Source: Aquitalea sp. LB_tupeE
Lineage (GTDB): Bacteria > Pseudomonadota > Gammaproteobacteria > Burkholderiales > Chromobacteriaceae
Assembly (NCBI RefSeq): GCF_013391415.1
Contig: NZ_JACAXB010000011.1
Span: 62,001 to 126,000 of the forward strand
Length of the DNA stretch: 64,000 nt
Direction of reading: 5' to 3'
Shown here: one piece after another, positions 10,849 to 19,087 of the stretch
How the letters are laid out: each line of letters opens with the position of its first letter
Numbering within the stretch: position 1 is the stretch's first letter
Translations under genes and position numbers: made by a program
The notes under the pieces: model-generated
Seen by the model: only the letters and a program-made list of their open reading frames with translations
Databases searched by the model: none
What the model was told of the DNA's origin: nothing

Positions 10849-10866
10849 CTGTCAAGCAAGCTGTCA
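10849..10866 (+). promoter_or_regulatory. CTGTCA direct repeat upstream of pit (possible PhoB-like site)
   Basis: Two perfect CTGTCA hexamers start 12 bases apart, about 100 bases upstream of the pit coding start. CTGTCA is the core of the PhoB half-site, although canonical Pho boxes repeat every 11 bases. Between the pst terminator and pit no other regulatory motif is obvious. Confidence 0.35.
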
Positions 10867-10968
10867 GTTACGCGGCGGGAAAACGACAAGCCGCTTTTTT
10901 TTTGGTTCATTTACTTGACGCACGAAGGTCTGGACACAACAATCCCGGCTTTCCTTAACACGATTTTC

Positions 10969-12435
10969 ATGATCATGCTGGACCTCTTTGCAGGGCTGGA
11001 CACCCATGTGGCCATCACCCTGATCTTGTCGCTGGGCTTTGTCCTGGCCTTCGAGTTCATCAACGGTTTCCACGATACGGCCAACGCTGTTGCCACCGTC
11101 ATTTACACCCAATCGATGAAACCACGCCTGGCGGTGTTTGCCTCTGGCGTATTCAACTTCTTGGGCGTATTGACCGGCGGTCTGGCGGTGGCCTACGCCA
11201 TTGTTCACTTACTGCCGGTTGATTTGCTGGTATCGGTCAACACCGCACGTGGCATGGCCATGGTGTTTGCCTTGCTGACCGCGGCCATTGCCTGGAATCT
11301 GGGTACCTGGTATTTCGGTTTGCCGGCTTCCAGCTCGCACACCTTGATCGGCGCCATCCTCGGCGTTGGCCTGGCCAATTGCCTGATCAACGGCACCCCG
11401 CTGTCGCAGGGCGTGAACTGGGGCAAGGCCATCGATGTGGGTTTGTCGCTGCTATGTTCGCCGCTGGTCGGTGCCCTGCTGTCCGGTCTGCTGGTGATTG
11501 CCCTGCGCCGCTCCCGCCCGCAAAGCAATATGCACAAGACGCCCTTCCAGCGTCAGCAGGTGGAAGGCCGCAAGCATCCGCCGTTCTGGATGCGCTTCAT
11601 GCTGATCGTCAGCTCGATGGGGGTCAGCTTCTCCCACGGCTCCAATGACGGCCAGAAGGGTGTTGGCCTGATCATGCTGGTGCTGATTGGTATTGTTCCG
11701 GCCAAATACGTGCTGAATCTGGACAGTACCCCTTACCAGATTGAACGTACCCGCGATGCGGCCCAGCACCTGCAGCAGTTCTACAACCGTCACCAGACCG
11801 CGCTGGATGCCATGTTCAAGCCATCCGCCACTGGCAGCAATGTGCATGACTGTCGCCCGCGTGATACCTTGCGCACTGCCGACAGCCTGATTGCAGCACT
11901 GGGCGATGGCAGCACTTATCGCAACCTGCCGGATAGCAAGCGCTGGGATGTCCGTACCGACTTGCTGTGTCTGGATGATGCCGCCAAGAAGGCCGGCTCG
12001 CTGCCCAATCTGAGTGCCGACGACAAGCAACTGCTGAGTAATCTGCGCAAGGATCTGACTGTCACCACCGAATACGCTCCCACCTGGGTCATCATTGCCG
12101 TGGCGCTGGCGCTGGGTGGTGGCACCATGATTGGTTGGCGTCGTGTGGTGAAAACTGTGGGTGAGGGCATAGGCAAGAAGGACATGACCTACGCCCAGGG
12201 TATGTCGGCGCAGCTGACTGCGGCCGTCTCCATCGGTCTGGCCAGTCAGTTTGGCCTGCCGGTTTCGACCACCCATGTATTGTCCAGCGGTGTGGCGGGC
12301 ACCATGGTGGCCGACAAGGCCGGCCTGCAATGGTCGACTGTGCGCTCCATCCTGTTGGCCTGGCTGTTTACCATGCCGGTGGCCATGCTGCTGTCCGGCA
12401 GCCTGTACTACCTGGCCAGCAACTGGCTCAAGTAA
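10969..12435 (+). CDS. pit: low-affinity inorganic phosphate transporter (Pit family)
   Basis: Metal-phosphate:proton symporter in the inner membrane, 488 aa. The N-terminal PiT repeat shows FEFINGFHDTANAVATVIYT; the second repeat shows SFSHGSNDGQKGVGLIMLV; a middle hydrophilic loop lies near residues 265-400; and GLPVSTTHVLSSGVAG lies near the C-terminus. The start is set at MIMLDLFAGLDTHV, since E. coli PitA begins equivalently (MLHLFAGLD); the second ATG (10975) is equally possible and the frame is open further upstream. Placed next to pst but with its own leader. Confidence 0.95.
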   Translation: MIMLDLFAGLDTHVAITLILSLGFVLAFEFINGFHDTANAVATVIYTQSMKPRLAVFASGVFNFLGVLTGGLAVAYAIVHLLPVDLLVSVNTARGMAMVFALLTAAIAWNLGTWYFGLPASSSHTLIGAILGVGLANCLINGTPLSQGVNWGKAIDVGLSLLCSPLVGALLSGLLVIALRRSRPQSNMHKTPFQRQQVEGRKHPPFWMRFMLIVSSMGVSFSHGSNDGQKGVGLIMLVLIGIVPAKYVLNLDSTPYQIERTRDAAQHLQQFYNRHQTALDAMFKPSATGSNVHDCRPRDTLRTADSLIAALGDGSTYRNLPDSKRWDVRTDLLCLDDAAKKAGSLPNLSADDKQLLSNLRKDLTVTTEYAPTWVIIAVALALGGGTMIGWRRVVKTVGEGIGKKDMTYAQGMSAQLTAAVSIGLASQFGLPVSTTHVLSSGVAGTMVADKAGLQWSTVRSILLAWLFTMPVAMLLSGSLYYLASNWLK

Positions 12436-12462
12436 GCTTTCTTGCTGCGAGATTGCCTGAAA

Positions 12463-12485
12463 AGCCGCCCAAGGGCGGCTTTTTC
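12463..12485 (+). terminator. terminator after pit
   Basis: AGCCGCCC-AA-GGGCGGCT hairpin followed by TTTTTCT, 28 bases after the pit stop codon. Confidence 0.85.
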
Positions 12486-12544
12486 TATGATGGGCATCAT
12501 GGCAGCCAGAACTTGATCATGATCAAACAGCAAACAAAACACCA

Positions 12545-12574
12545 TTGATTCGTTATTTAATTATTTGCTAATAT
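12545..12574 (+). promoter_or_regulatory. sigma-70-like promoter in the pit/recG gap
   Basis: A TTGATT -35 and a TAATAT -10 are separated by 18 bases in a strongly AT-rich stretch. No coding gene follows on this strand, but a strong terminator lies about 80 bases downstream, so it probably drives a small RNA. Confidence 0.5.
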
Positions 12575-12580
12575 TAAATC

Positions 12581-12658
12581 GCTTCATCATGGTTTCTCCT
12601 TTGTTGTTTGCAGCAATCCCTTGACGCCTCATTCCTACCGGAATGGGGCGCTTTTTTT
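12581..12658 (+). ncRNA. candidate small RNA, about 78 nt
   Basis: The predicted transcript runs from just after the -10 (12569-12574) to an intrinsic terminator with an 11-bp stem (12625-12635 with 12640-12650), a four-base loop and seven T. The 5' part is CU-rich (GGTTTCTCCTTTG), which is complementary to ribosome binding sites and typical of trans-acting sRNA seed regions. It lies between the convergent genes pit and recG. Evidence is promoter plus terminator only. The complementary strand has a Shine-Dalgarno and a nine-codon frame that may be coincidental. Confidence 0.45.
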
Positions 12659-12699
12659 GGCCGGTTATGGAAGGTGGAACAGGAAAAACGAGTGTGACT

Positions 12700-14748
12700 T
12701 CAGGCCTTGAGATACTGCTCGCGCCCCGATAACCAACGCTCCAGATGCGCTTCTGCCGCTTCCGGCCAGCGCTGCAGCACTTCTGGCGCCAGCTCGCGGG
12801 CAGCTTCCAGCAGTTCGATATCGTCTTCCAGATTGGCAAAACGTAACATCGGCACACCGCTTTGCCGTGCACCGAGAAACTCACCCGGCCCACGTATCAG
12901 CAAATCCTGCCGTGCAATCTCGAAGCCATCCACATTTTCGTAAATCACTTTCAGGCGCGCCTTGGCCAGGTCTGACAAGGGATTCTCGAACAGCAACATG
13001 CAGACACTGCGGGCTGTCCCCCGACCGACCCGACCACGCAGCTGGTGCAATTGCGACAAGCCCATGCGCTCGGCATGTTCAATCACCATCAGGCTGGCAT
13101 TGGGTACATCCACCCCAACTTCGATCACGGTGGTGGCCACCAGCACATGCAGCTCCCGGCTGGTAAAGGCAGCCATCACGGCGGCTTTTTCGTCCGGCTT
13201 CATGCGGCCATGCACCAGGCCAACTTTCCACTGTGCCAGTTGAGCGGCCAGCACGCGGTGGGTATCTACCGCAGTTTGCAACTGCAGCGTTTCCGACTCC
13301 TCAATCAACGGACATACCCAATAAACTTGCTGGCCTTCGCTGCAAGTCTTGTGGACATAGTCGATCACTTCTTCACGCCGGCTGCTGTTGATCAACTTGG
13401 TGACGATGGGGGTGCGGCCCGGGGGCAATTCATCAATGACAGAAACATCCAGATCGGCATAGAAGCTCATGGCCAGGGTGCGGGGTATGGGCGTAGCCGA
13501 CATCATGAGCTGATGGGGCTCCTGCCCCTTTTGCTTGAGTGCCAGGCGCTGTCCAACGCCAAAGCGATGCTGCTCATCCACAATCACCAGCCCCAGCCTG
13601 GAAAAGCTGACACCGTCCTGAAACAGGGCATGGGTGCCAACGGCCAGCTGGGCTTCACCATTGGCCATCTGTTGCAGCGACTGTTCTTTCTGCTTTTTGC
13701 GCAGACTGCCCGATAACCAGCTTACCGTCAGCCCTAATGGCTCCAGCCAGCCAGACAATTTGCGGTAGTGCTGCTCCGCCAGGATTTCGGTAGGAGCCAT
13801 CAGCGCCACCTGGAAACCGGCCTCAATGGCGGTGAGCGCCGCCAGGGCGGCCACCACTGTCTTGCCGCTGCCCACATCGCCCTGCAGCAAGCGGTGCATG
13901 GGGTGTGACTGCGCCAGGTCGGCATCAATTTCAGCCAGCACTTTTTGCTGTGCACGGGTCAGCGCAAAAGGTAGTGTGGCAAACAGTGCCTGCCGCAACT
14001 TGCCATTGCCACGGATGGCGGCAGCCTGCCCTTGTCGGCGCCCGCGATAGGCCAGCCGCATGGAAAGCTGCTGCGCCATCAATTCGTCAAATTTCAGCCG
14101 CTGCCATGCCGGCAAGCCTGGCTCGGACAGCTGGCTGGCGCTGTATTCCGGCGGAGGCGAGTGCAGGAGCTGCACTGCATCGGCAAAGCTTTGCAGGCCC
14201 AGTCGGGTCATCACCGGCTCTGGCAGGGTTTCCGGCAGTGGCAGGGACTTGAGTTCCTGGCGGATGAGCTTGCGCAGCATGGGCTGGGTAACGCCGTTTA
14301 CCGTGGGGTAGACCGGCGTCAGGCTTTCCGCCAGCGGGCTGCCCTCCACCACTTCACGGGTTTTGGGATGCACCATCTCGTCGCCATGAAAACCACGACG
14401 GATTTCACCCATGGCGCGAATCAACACACCATCGGCAAATTGCTTGAGCTGACTGGGGTAAAAATGAATGAAGCGCAATACCAGCACGCCACTGGCATCT
14501 TCAAGACGCACCATCAGCTGCTTGCGTGGGCGGAACTGCACTTCATGACTGATGACCCGTCCTTCCACCAAAACAGGCTGGCCATACGGAGCGGCGCCAA
14601 TCGGGTAGAGATGGGTTTCGTCTTCGTAACGCAATGGCAGGTGCAAGACCAGATCAAGACGACGGCGCAAGCCGAGCTTGTCCAGCTTTTTGGCCAGAGC
14701 GGGGGCCACATTCAGTGGCTGGTTGGCGAGATCGTTGGCGTGGGTCAT
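12700..14748 (-). CDS. recG: ATP-dependent DNA helicase RecG
   Basis: Branch-migrating helicase for stalled forks and recombination intermediates, 682 aa. An N-terminal wedge/OB domain (about residues 60-190) precedes the helicase core: motif I QGDVGSGKTVVAALAAL, motif II VIVDEQHRFGV, motif III MMSATPIPRTLAMSFY, motif VI LHQLRGRVGRG. C-terminal RQDLLIRGPGEFLGARQSG is RecG-specific. Start MTHANDLANQPLN is chosen; the frame is open twelve codons upstream. Stands alone. Confidence 0.97.
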   Translation of the reverse strand: MTHANDLANQPLNVAPALAKKLDKLGLRRRLDLVLHLPLRYEDETHLYPIGAAPYGQPVLVEGRVISHEVQFRPRKQLMVRLEDASGVLVLRFIHFYPSQLKQFADGVLIRAMGEIRRGFHGDEMVHPKTREVVEGSPLAESLTPVYPTVNGVTQPMLRKLIRQELKSLPLPETLPEPVMTRLGLQSFADAVQLLHSPPPEYSASQLSEPGLPAWQRLKFDELMAQQLSMRLAYRGRRQGQAAAIRGNGKLRQALFATLPFALTRAQQKVLAEIDADLAQSHPMHRLLQGDVGSGKTVVAALAALTAIEAGFQVALMAPTEILAEQHYRKLSGWLEPLGLTVSWLSGSLRKKQKEQSLQQMANGEAQLAVGTHALFQDGVSFSRLGLVIVDEQHRFGVGQRLALKQKGQEPHQLMMSATPIPRTLAMSFYADLDVSVIDELPPGRTPIVTKLINSSRREEVIDYVHKTCSEGQQVYWVCPLIEESETLQLQTAVDTHRVLAAQLAQWKVGLVHGRMKPDEKAAVMAAFTSRELHVLVATTVIEVGVDVPNASLMVIEHAERMGLSQLHQLRGRVGRGTARSVCMLLFENPLSDLAKARLKVIYENVDGFEIARQDLLIRGPGEFLGARQSGVPMLRFANLEDDIELLEAARELAPEVLQRWPEAAEAHLERWLSGREQYLKA

Positions 14749-14763
14749 CGACAGCGATTGTAA

Positions 14764-14803
14764 CCAAAAAACAGGGCGGCGCACCGTCCTGGCGCGCCGC
14801 CCT
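14764..14803 (-). terminator. terminator of the DUF2147 gene
   Basis: On the minus strand a 10-bp GC stem (14773-14782 with 14794-14803) is followed by GTTTTTTGG. It lies 23 bases past the DUF2147 stop and just before recG. Confidence 0.8.
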
Positions 14804-14826
14804 GCCTTGTCCTTGCCGCAGAATGC

Positions 14827-15261
14827 TTACTGGCGTTCCCACACTTGGGTGCGGCCCAGCAGCGAAACGCCCAGGAAACCACGTACTTCAAGCTTTTTGC
14901 CGCCATCCACCAGCTTCATCTTGGCGCTGTATACCTTGCCATTGTGCGGGTCCAGAATCTTGCCGTTGGCCCAGCTATCGCCGTCTTTCTTCAGGCCCCA
15001 CAGAATGGTCATGCCATTGACCGGCTTGCCTTTGCGCTCGCCATCGCATGCTTCGCACACCACGTCAGGGTTCTGGAACAGTTTGACGATCTTGCCGGAC
15101 AATTCGCCATTGGCACCTTCGGCGATCTGCACCACGGCCTTGGCCTGCTTGGTGTCGTCGTCGATGGTTTTCCAGCTGCCAATGGGGCTGTCTGCCAGCG
15201 CTGCGTGTGACAGCGCCATGAATCCCACCGCCGCGACAGCGGCTTTCCACAATGTGCTCAT
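14827..15261 (-). CDS. exported DUF2147 (lipocalin-like) protein
   Basis: 144 aa with a signal peptide (MSTLWKAAVAAVGFMALSHAALA, cleavage near residue 23). The mature protein starts DSPIGSWKTIDDDTKQAKAVV and contains CEACDGERKGKPVNGMTILWGL and WANGKILDPHNGKVYSAKM, which match the DUF2147 family of small periplasmic beta-barrel proteins. Two cysteines (CEAC) may form a disulfide. Function unknown. It has its own terminator and no obvious operon partner. Confidence 0.85.
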   Translation of the reverse strand: MSTLWKAAVAAVGFMALSHAALADSPIGSWKTIDDDTKQAKAVVQIAEGANGELSGKIVKLFQNPDVVCEACDGERKGKPVNGMTILWGLKKDGDSWANGKILDPHNGKVYSAKMKLVDGGKKLEVRGFLGVSLLGRTQVWERQ

Positions 15262-15360
15262 GATGTTTTTCCTCGTGTTGTTTGTCTTATTGAAACGCTA
15301 GTTTGAAGTTTCGGCTCCAGAATGCCAAGGGCTTGGACAACCGTCAAGCATGGCTCCGGC

Positions 15361-16197
15361 TCACAAGACAAATTCGCCACGCGCCAAGGGAATGACGCAA
15401 CCGCCGACATAAATACGACGCTGCTCATCCACCGTCAAGTGCAATACATTGGGGCGTTGCAGCACGGCACCCTGCTCCACCCGCCATTGCACAGGATAGG
15501 CCTGATGCAGGCTGCACCAGCCGCCCAGATTGGCGCAGGCCGAGCCGGTACCCGGGTCTTCCAGCACTGCGCCGTCCTGTTCGTAAAACAGGCGCACGGT
15601 GGCCAGATCGTTGGACACGTGCCACAGATAGGCCACGCTGCGACCTGGGTACAGGCAGGCATCCCGTGCAAACAATGCCGGGTCGGGCCGGGCGGCCAGC
15701 ACCGCCTCTGCACTGGCGGCGCGGATCAGCAATTGCTCGCTGCCGGTATCCAGCCAGCTGGGTGCTGCGGCAATGGCAGAAACAGGCAGGCGCAACATGG
15801 CGGCTGCGCCTTCGATGCTTAGAGCGGCAGCACGCTCCCTGGCCGGATTGGCCTGCAAGATGAACTGCCCGTCCTGATGCCTGATCGGGATCACCCCGGC
15901 CTTGGTTTCCAGCGCAAAGCTCTCGCCCAATTGCCGCTGGTGATACAGCACAGATGCCGCGCCTATGGTCGGGTGACCGGCAAATGGCAGTTCGTGGGCT
16001 GGCGTAAAGATGCGCAAGCGCGCATCGGCCTGGGTCGAAGGCAGGACGAATACCGTTTCGGACAGATTCATCTGCCGGGCGAGTGCCTGCATGCTGGCAT
16101 CCGGCAGATTCTGCGCAGCAGTAAACACCGCCAGCGGATTACCGCCAAACGTGGTTTCGGCAAACACATTGACGATTTCAAAAGGTAAACCGGACAT
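15361..16197 (-). CDS. PhzF family isomerase/epimerase-like protein
   Basis: 278 aa with the two-lobed diaminopimelate-epimerase-like fold of the PhzF family. The conserved active-site Glu is in MNLSETVFVLP (about residue 46). Other signatures are AHELPFAGHPTIGAASVL and LEDPGTGSACANLGGW. No phenazine genes are nearby, so this is a general PhzF relative of unknown substrate. It lies downstream of the DUF4124 gene on the same strand with a 12-base gap. Confidence 0.88.
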   Translation of the reverse strand: MSGLPFEIVNVFAETTFGGNPLAVFTAAQNLPDASMQALARQMNLSETVFVLPSTQADARLRIFTPAHELPFAGHPTIGAASVLYHQRQLGESFALETKAGVIPIRHQDGQFILQANPARERAAALSIEGAAAMLRLPVSAIAAAPSWLDTGSEQLLIRAASAEAVLAARPDPALFARDACLYPGRSVAYLWHVSNDLATVRLFYEQDGAVLEDPGTGSACANLGGWCSLHQAYPVQWRVEQGAVLQRPNVLHLTVDEQRRIYVGGCVIPLARGEFVL

Positions 16198-16209
16198 GCA
16201 CCTCTCCCA

Positions 16210-16656
16210 TCAGCTTGAACAACGGGCATCCTGCAAGGCTTGTTGCTGACTGGCAAGCCGTTGTTGCAAACGCTGTGTTTGCAGGGCTGAACGACTCGCT
16301 TGCAACTGACTTGCCAATTGCTGCTGACGACGGTGGAGTTGCCTGCAGGTTTTCTGCCTCTGTTTCAGTTGGCGCTGCTGCCATTGCCTGGCCTTGTCTT
16401 GACGCTGTTGCTGTCCGGCTTCTTGTCGGGCTTGCTGTTGCTGCTGTTGTTTTAAGGCGTGGATCTGGTAGGGTTCGCGGCTGATCTGGCTGAAGTAACC
16501 GCTTTTCAACGCATGGCTGACATGATCTGCCGGGCAGGGATGATCCTGATAGCTATGTTGCCCGGCGGGGCTGACACATTTGAACACGCCAGCGTGCAGC
16601 ATGAGCGGCAGCAACAGCCAGACAAACAGCAAAAAACGGGCAGACATGCGCTGCAC
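16210..16656 (-). CDS. DUF4124-type exported protein with Gln-rich coiled coil
   Basis: 148 aa (start could also be the third codon further in, MSARFLL). A signal peptide ends near LHAG, followed by VFKCVSPAGQHSYQDHPCPA, matching the N-terminal DUF4124 module. Residues about 68-145 are dominated by Gln, Arg and Lys and should form a long coiled coil. Three cysteines are in the globular part. Function unknown; no catalytic motif visible. Confidence 0.75.
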   Translation of the reverse strand: MQRMSARFLLFVWLLLPLMLHAGVFKCVSPAGQHSYQDHPCPADHVSHALKSGYFSQISREPYQIHALKQQQQQQARQEAGQQQRQDKARQWQQRQLKQRQKTCRQLHRRQQQLASQLQASRSALQTQRLQQRLASQQQALQDARCSS

Positions 16657-16740
16657 TCCAGGGAGAGAATCGAACTCCAGATAAGAGCCGATTTCACCTT
16701 GGCTGGCTGCTGCGCCATCAGGCAGGACGTGGTAGCAATA

Positions 16741-16769
16741 AAAAAACAGGCGATCAAGATCGCCTGTTT
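16741..16769 (-). terminator. terminator of the rdgB-hemW-ridA operon
   Basis: AAACAGGCGATC pairs with GATCGCCTGTTT across two bases; on the minus strand it is followed by T. It begins 21 bases after the ridA stop. Confidence 0.85.
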
Positions 16770-16790
16770 CTGCACTATTAGAGCGAAAAA

Positions 16791-17174
16791 TCAGCCCAGG
16801 AACAGTACGGCTTCAGCTTCAACCTGTACTCCCTTGGGCAGGCTGGCCACGCCCACGGCGGCACGTGCCGGGTAAGGCTGGCTGAAGTACTGGCCCATGA
16901 TTTCGTTGAAAGTAGCGAAATTGGACAGGTCAGTCAGGTAGGCATTGAGCTTGACGATCTGGTCCAGGCTGCCACCTGCAGCTTCGCACACGGCTTTCAG
17001 GTTCTTGAACACCTGGTGGGTTTCGGCAGCGAAACCGCCTTCCACCACGGTCATGGTGGCCGGGTCCAGCGGAATCTGGCCGGACAGGTAAACAGTGTTG
17101 CCAGCCTTCACAGCCTGGGAGTAAGCACCGATGGCGGCCGGAGCGTGTTCGGTATGGATGATTTCTTTGGTCAT
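16791..17174 (-). CDS. ridA: RidA family reactive enamine/imine deaminase
   Basis: 127 aa, full-length for the family. Hydrolyses reactive enamines/imines (such as 2-aminoacrylate) made by PLP enzymes. Signatures: [12 protein letters not shown] at the N-terminus, [10 protein letters not shown], the active-site Arg in [24 protein letters not shown]. The ATG directly abuts the hemW stop codon, so it is the last gene of rdgB-hemW-ridA. Confidence 0.95.
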   Translation of the reverse strand: MTKEIIHTEHAPAAIGAYSQAVKAGNTVYLSGQIPLDPATMTVVEGGFAAETHQVFKNLKAVCEAAGGSLDQIVKLNAYLTDLSNFATFNEIMGQYFSQPYPARAAVGVASLPKGVQVEAEAVLFLG

Positions 17175-18416
17175 TTACTGGTCTCCATCCCTGAGAAACA
17201 GGGTTAACAGGTCATTGAGAAAACGTTGCCCCTGCAAAGTGGGGCGAATGGTGGTGGCATCCTGCTCCAGCAATCCTTGCTGGATGGCCTGCTGTAATTC
17301 ATTCCGGATACAGGATACAGGCAAACCGGTACGCTCGGTGAACAGGCGCGTTTCAAAACCACCGGTCAGCCGCAACAGATTCATCATGAATTCAAACGGC
17401 AGTTCGTCGCGCAGCACCTTGCGGCTGCTTTGCACCGGCTGGCCGTCGGCCACGGCCTGGATATAGGCCGCAGGCTGCTTGTGGCGCATTTCCCGCACAA
17501 TGCCCTCGTGGCTGCTGATCTTGCCATGCGCGCCGGCACCAATGCCCAGATAGTCACCAAACTGCCAGTAATTGACGTTATGGCGGCTGCGCTTGCCGGG
17601 CCGGGCAAAGGCCGAGGTTTCGTAATGTTCGAAACTTGCAGCGGCCAGCCGCGCTTCGATGGCATCCTGCATGTCGGCCGACACTTCGTCATCCGGCAGG
17701 TTCTGCGGCGTGCGTACAGCGTACAGCGTGTTGGGCTCGATGGTGAGGTGGTAAGCCGACAGGTGAGTGATGCCATGCGACAAGGCGATGTCGATATCCT
17801 GCAGCGCCTGCTCCAGCGTCTGGCCGGGCAAGGCATACATCAGGTCGAGGTTGACGTTGTCAAAGCAGGACAGCGCAATATCGATGGCGCGGCGTGCTTC
17901 ATCGCCATCATGAATCCGCCCCAGCACTTGCAGATGTTGCGGATTAAAGCTTTGAATGCCGATAGACAGGCGGTTGATGCCCGCCTCACGGTAGCCACGG
18001 AATTTTTCCGCCTCGAAGGTGCCGGGGTTGGCCTCCATGGTGATTTCCGCTTCCGGCGACAAGCGCAGCCGGGCGCGAATGCCCGCCAGCAGCGTGTCCA
18101 TGGCCTGGGCCGAAAACAGGCTGGGCGTGCCACCGCCCATGAAGATGGTGCTGACACTGCGGCCCCAGATGGCAGGCAGACTGTATTCCAGATCGCGCAG
18201 CAGGGTTTCCACATAGGCCATTTCATCGAAACCACTACTGGCGACGCCAGCTTGCGGATTCCACTGCACGGTCTGGCCGTTACTGTTTTTCAGCTCGTGC
18301 GAGTTGAAGTCGCAATACGGGCATTTGCGCACGCACCAGGGGAAATGGATATACAGCGACAACGGTGGCAGCTCGCGCAGGCCGCCTTTCAGCCCTGACA
18401 GGTCAATCACGCTCAT
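17175..18416 (-). CDS. hemW: HemW-like radical SAM heme chaperone
   Basis: 413 aa cytosolic protein formerly annotated as oxygen-independent coproporphyrinogen oxidase-like. The radical SAM cluster motif is CVRKCPYCDFNSH (about residues 28-40); GGGTPSLFS and EANPGTFE are SAM-binding segments; RHNVNYWQFGDYLGIGAGAH and a C-terminal winged-helix-like region are typical of HemW. Its start overlaps the rdgB stop by four bases (ATGA). Confidence 0.93.
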   Translation of the reverse strand: MSVIDLSGLKGGLRELPPLSLYIHFPWCVRKCPYCDFNSHELKNSNGQTVQWNPQAGVASSGFDEMAYVETLLRDLEYSLPAIWGRSVSTIFMGGGTPSLFSAQAMDTLLAGIRARLRLSPEAEITMEANPGTFEAEKFRGYREAGINRLSIGIQSFNPQHLQVLGRIHDGDEARRAIDIALSCFDNVNLDLMYALPGQTLEQALQDIDIALSHGITHLSAYHLTIEPNTLYAVRTPQNLPDDEVSADMQDAIEARLAAASFEHYETSAFARPGKRSRHNVNYWQFGDYLGIGAGAHGKISSHEGIVREMRHKQPAAYIQAVADGQPVQSSRKVLRDELPFEFMMNLLRLTGGFETRLFTERTGLPVSCIRNELQQAIQQGLLEQDATTIRPTLQGQRFLNDLLTLFLRDGDQ

Positions 18417-19006
18417 GCCAGCTCACGCAGTTTGCCCAGCATGGCCTGCATGGCTTTGCCACGATGGCTGACACGGTTCTTGTCCTCGGCTGCCAGCTGG
18501 GCCACGGTGCAGCCGAATTCCGGCAGATAGAAGTAAGGGTCGTAGCCGAAGCCACCCTTGCCTGCCGCCGTATCCTGCACCTCACCCAGCCACATGCCGT
18601 CGGCCACCAGCGGTTGCGGGTCGTCGGCATGGCGTACCAACACCAGCACGCAGTAATACCAGGCCCGGCGATTGTCCTTGCCTTGCAGCTTTTCGATCAG
18701 CTTGGCGTTATTGCGCTCGTCCGATTTGGGCTCGCCGGCATAACGTGCCGACAGCACACCCGGCTTGCCACCCAGTGCTTCCACGCAGATGCCGGAATCG
18801 TCAGCCAGCGCCGGCAGGCCGGTGACATGGCTGGCGTGACGGGCTTTTTCCAGGGCATTTTCCAGAAAGGTGTAATGCGGCTCCGGGCATTCCGGCACAT
18901 TGAGTTGCCCTTGCGGGATGACTGTGACACCCAGCGGTGCCAGCAGGGCGGAAAACTCCCGCAGCTTGCCAGCGTTATTGCTGGCGAGAACCAGTTTGTC
19001 GAACAT
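18413..19006 (-). CDS. rdgB: dITP/XTP pyrophosphatase (RdgB/HAM1)
   Basis: 197 aa. Removes non-canonical purine nucleotides (ITP, dITP, XTP) from the nucleotide pool. Signatures: N-terminal LVLASNNAGKLREF, catalytic LADDSGICVEALGGKPGVLSARYAG split around the metal-binding Asp residues, GGFGYDPYFYLP, and NRVSHRGKAM. Overlaps hemW by four bases and is first in the operon. Confidence 0.96.
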   Translation of the reverse strand: MFDKLVLASNNAGKLREFSALLAPLGVTVIPQGQLNVPECPEPHYTFLENALEKARHASHVTGLPALADDSGICVEALGGKPGVLSARYAGEPKSDERNNAKLIEKLQGKDNRRAWYYCVLVLVRHADDPQPLVADGMWLGEVQDTAAGKGGFGYDPYFYLPEFGCTVAQLAAEDKNRVSHRGKAMQAMLGKLRELA

Positions 19007-19087
19007 GGAGATTCATCCTGTTGCGTATAGTGCAGAACAGCAGGGTAAGTGGCAGCACATGTCGCGTCCACCCTGCTGTCATGTCAA

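Noticed and set aside
8978-10855. A 625-codon frame antisense to pstA and pstB
   Set aside because: Lies opposite intact, recognisable transporter genes; a by-product of GC-rich codon use.
12557-12592. Nine-codon minus-strand peptide (MMKRFNISK) with AAAGGAG upstream
   Set aside because: The ribosome site is convincing, but there is no downstream gene that it could lead and no transcript support; the plus-strand promoter and terminator favour an sRNA.
16653-16690. tRNA-like fragment near the DUF4124 start (GGGAGAGAATCGAACTC)
   Set aside because: Looks like a T-arm complement, but no acceptor or anticodon arms can be folded around it.
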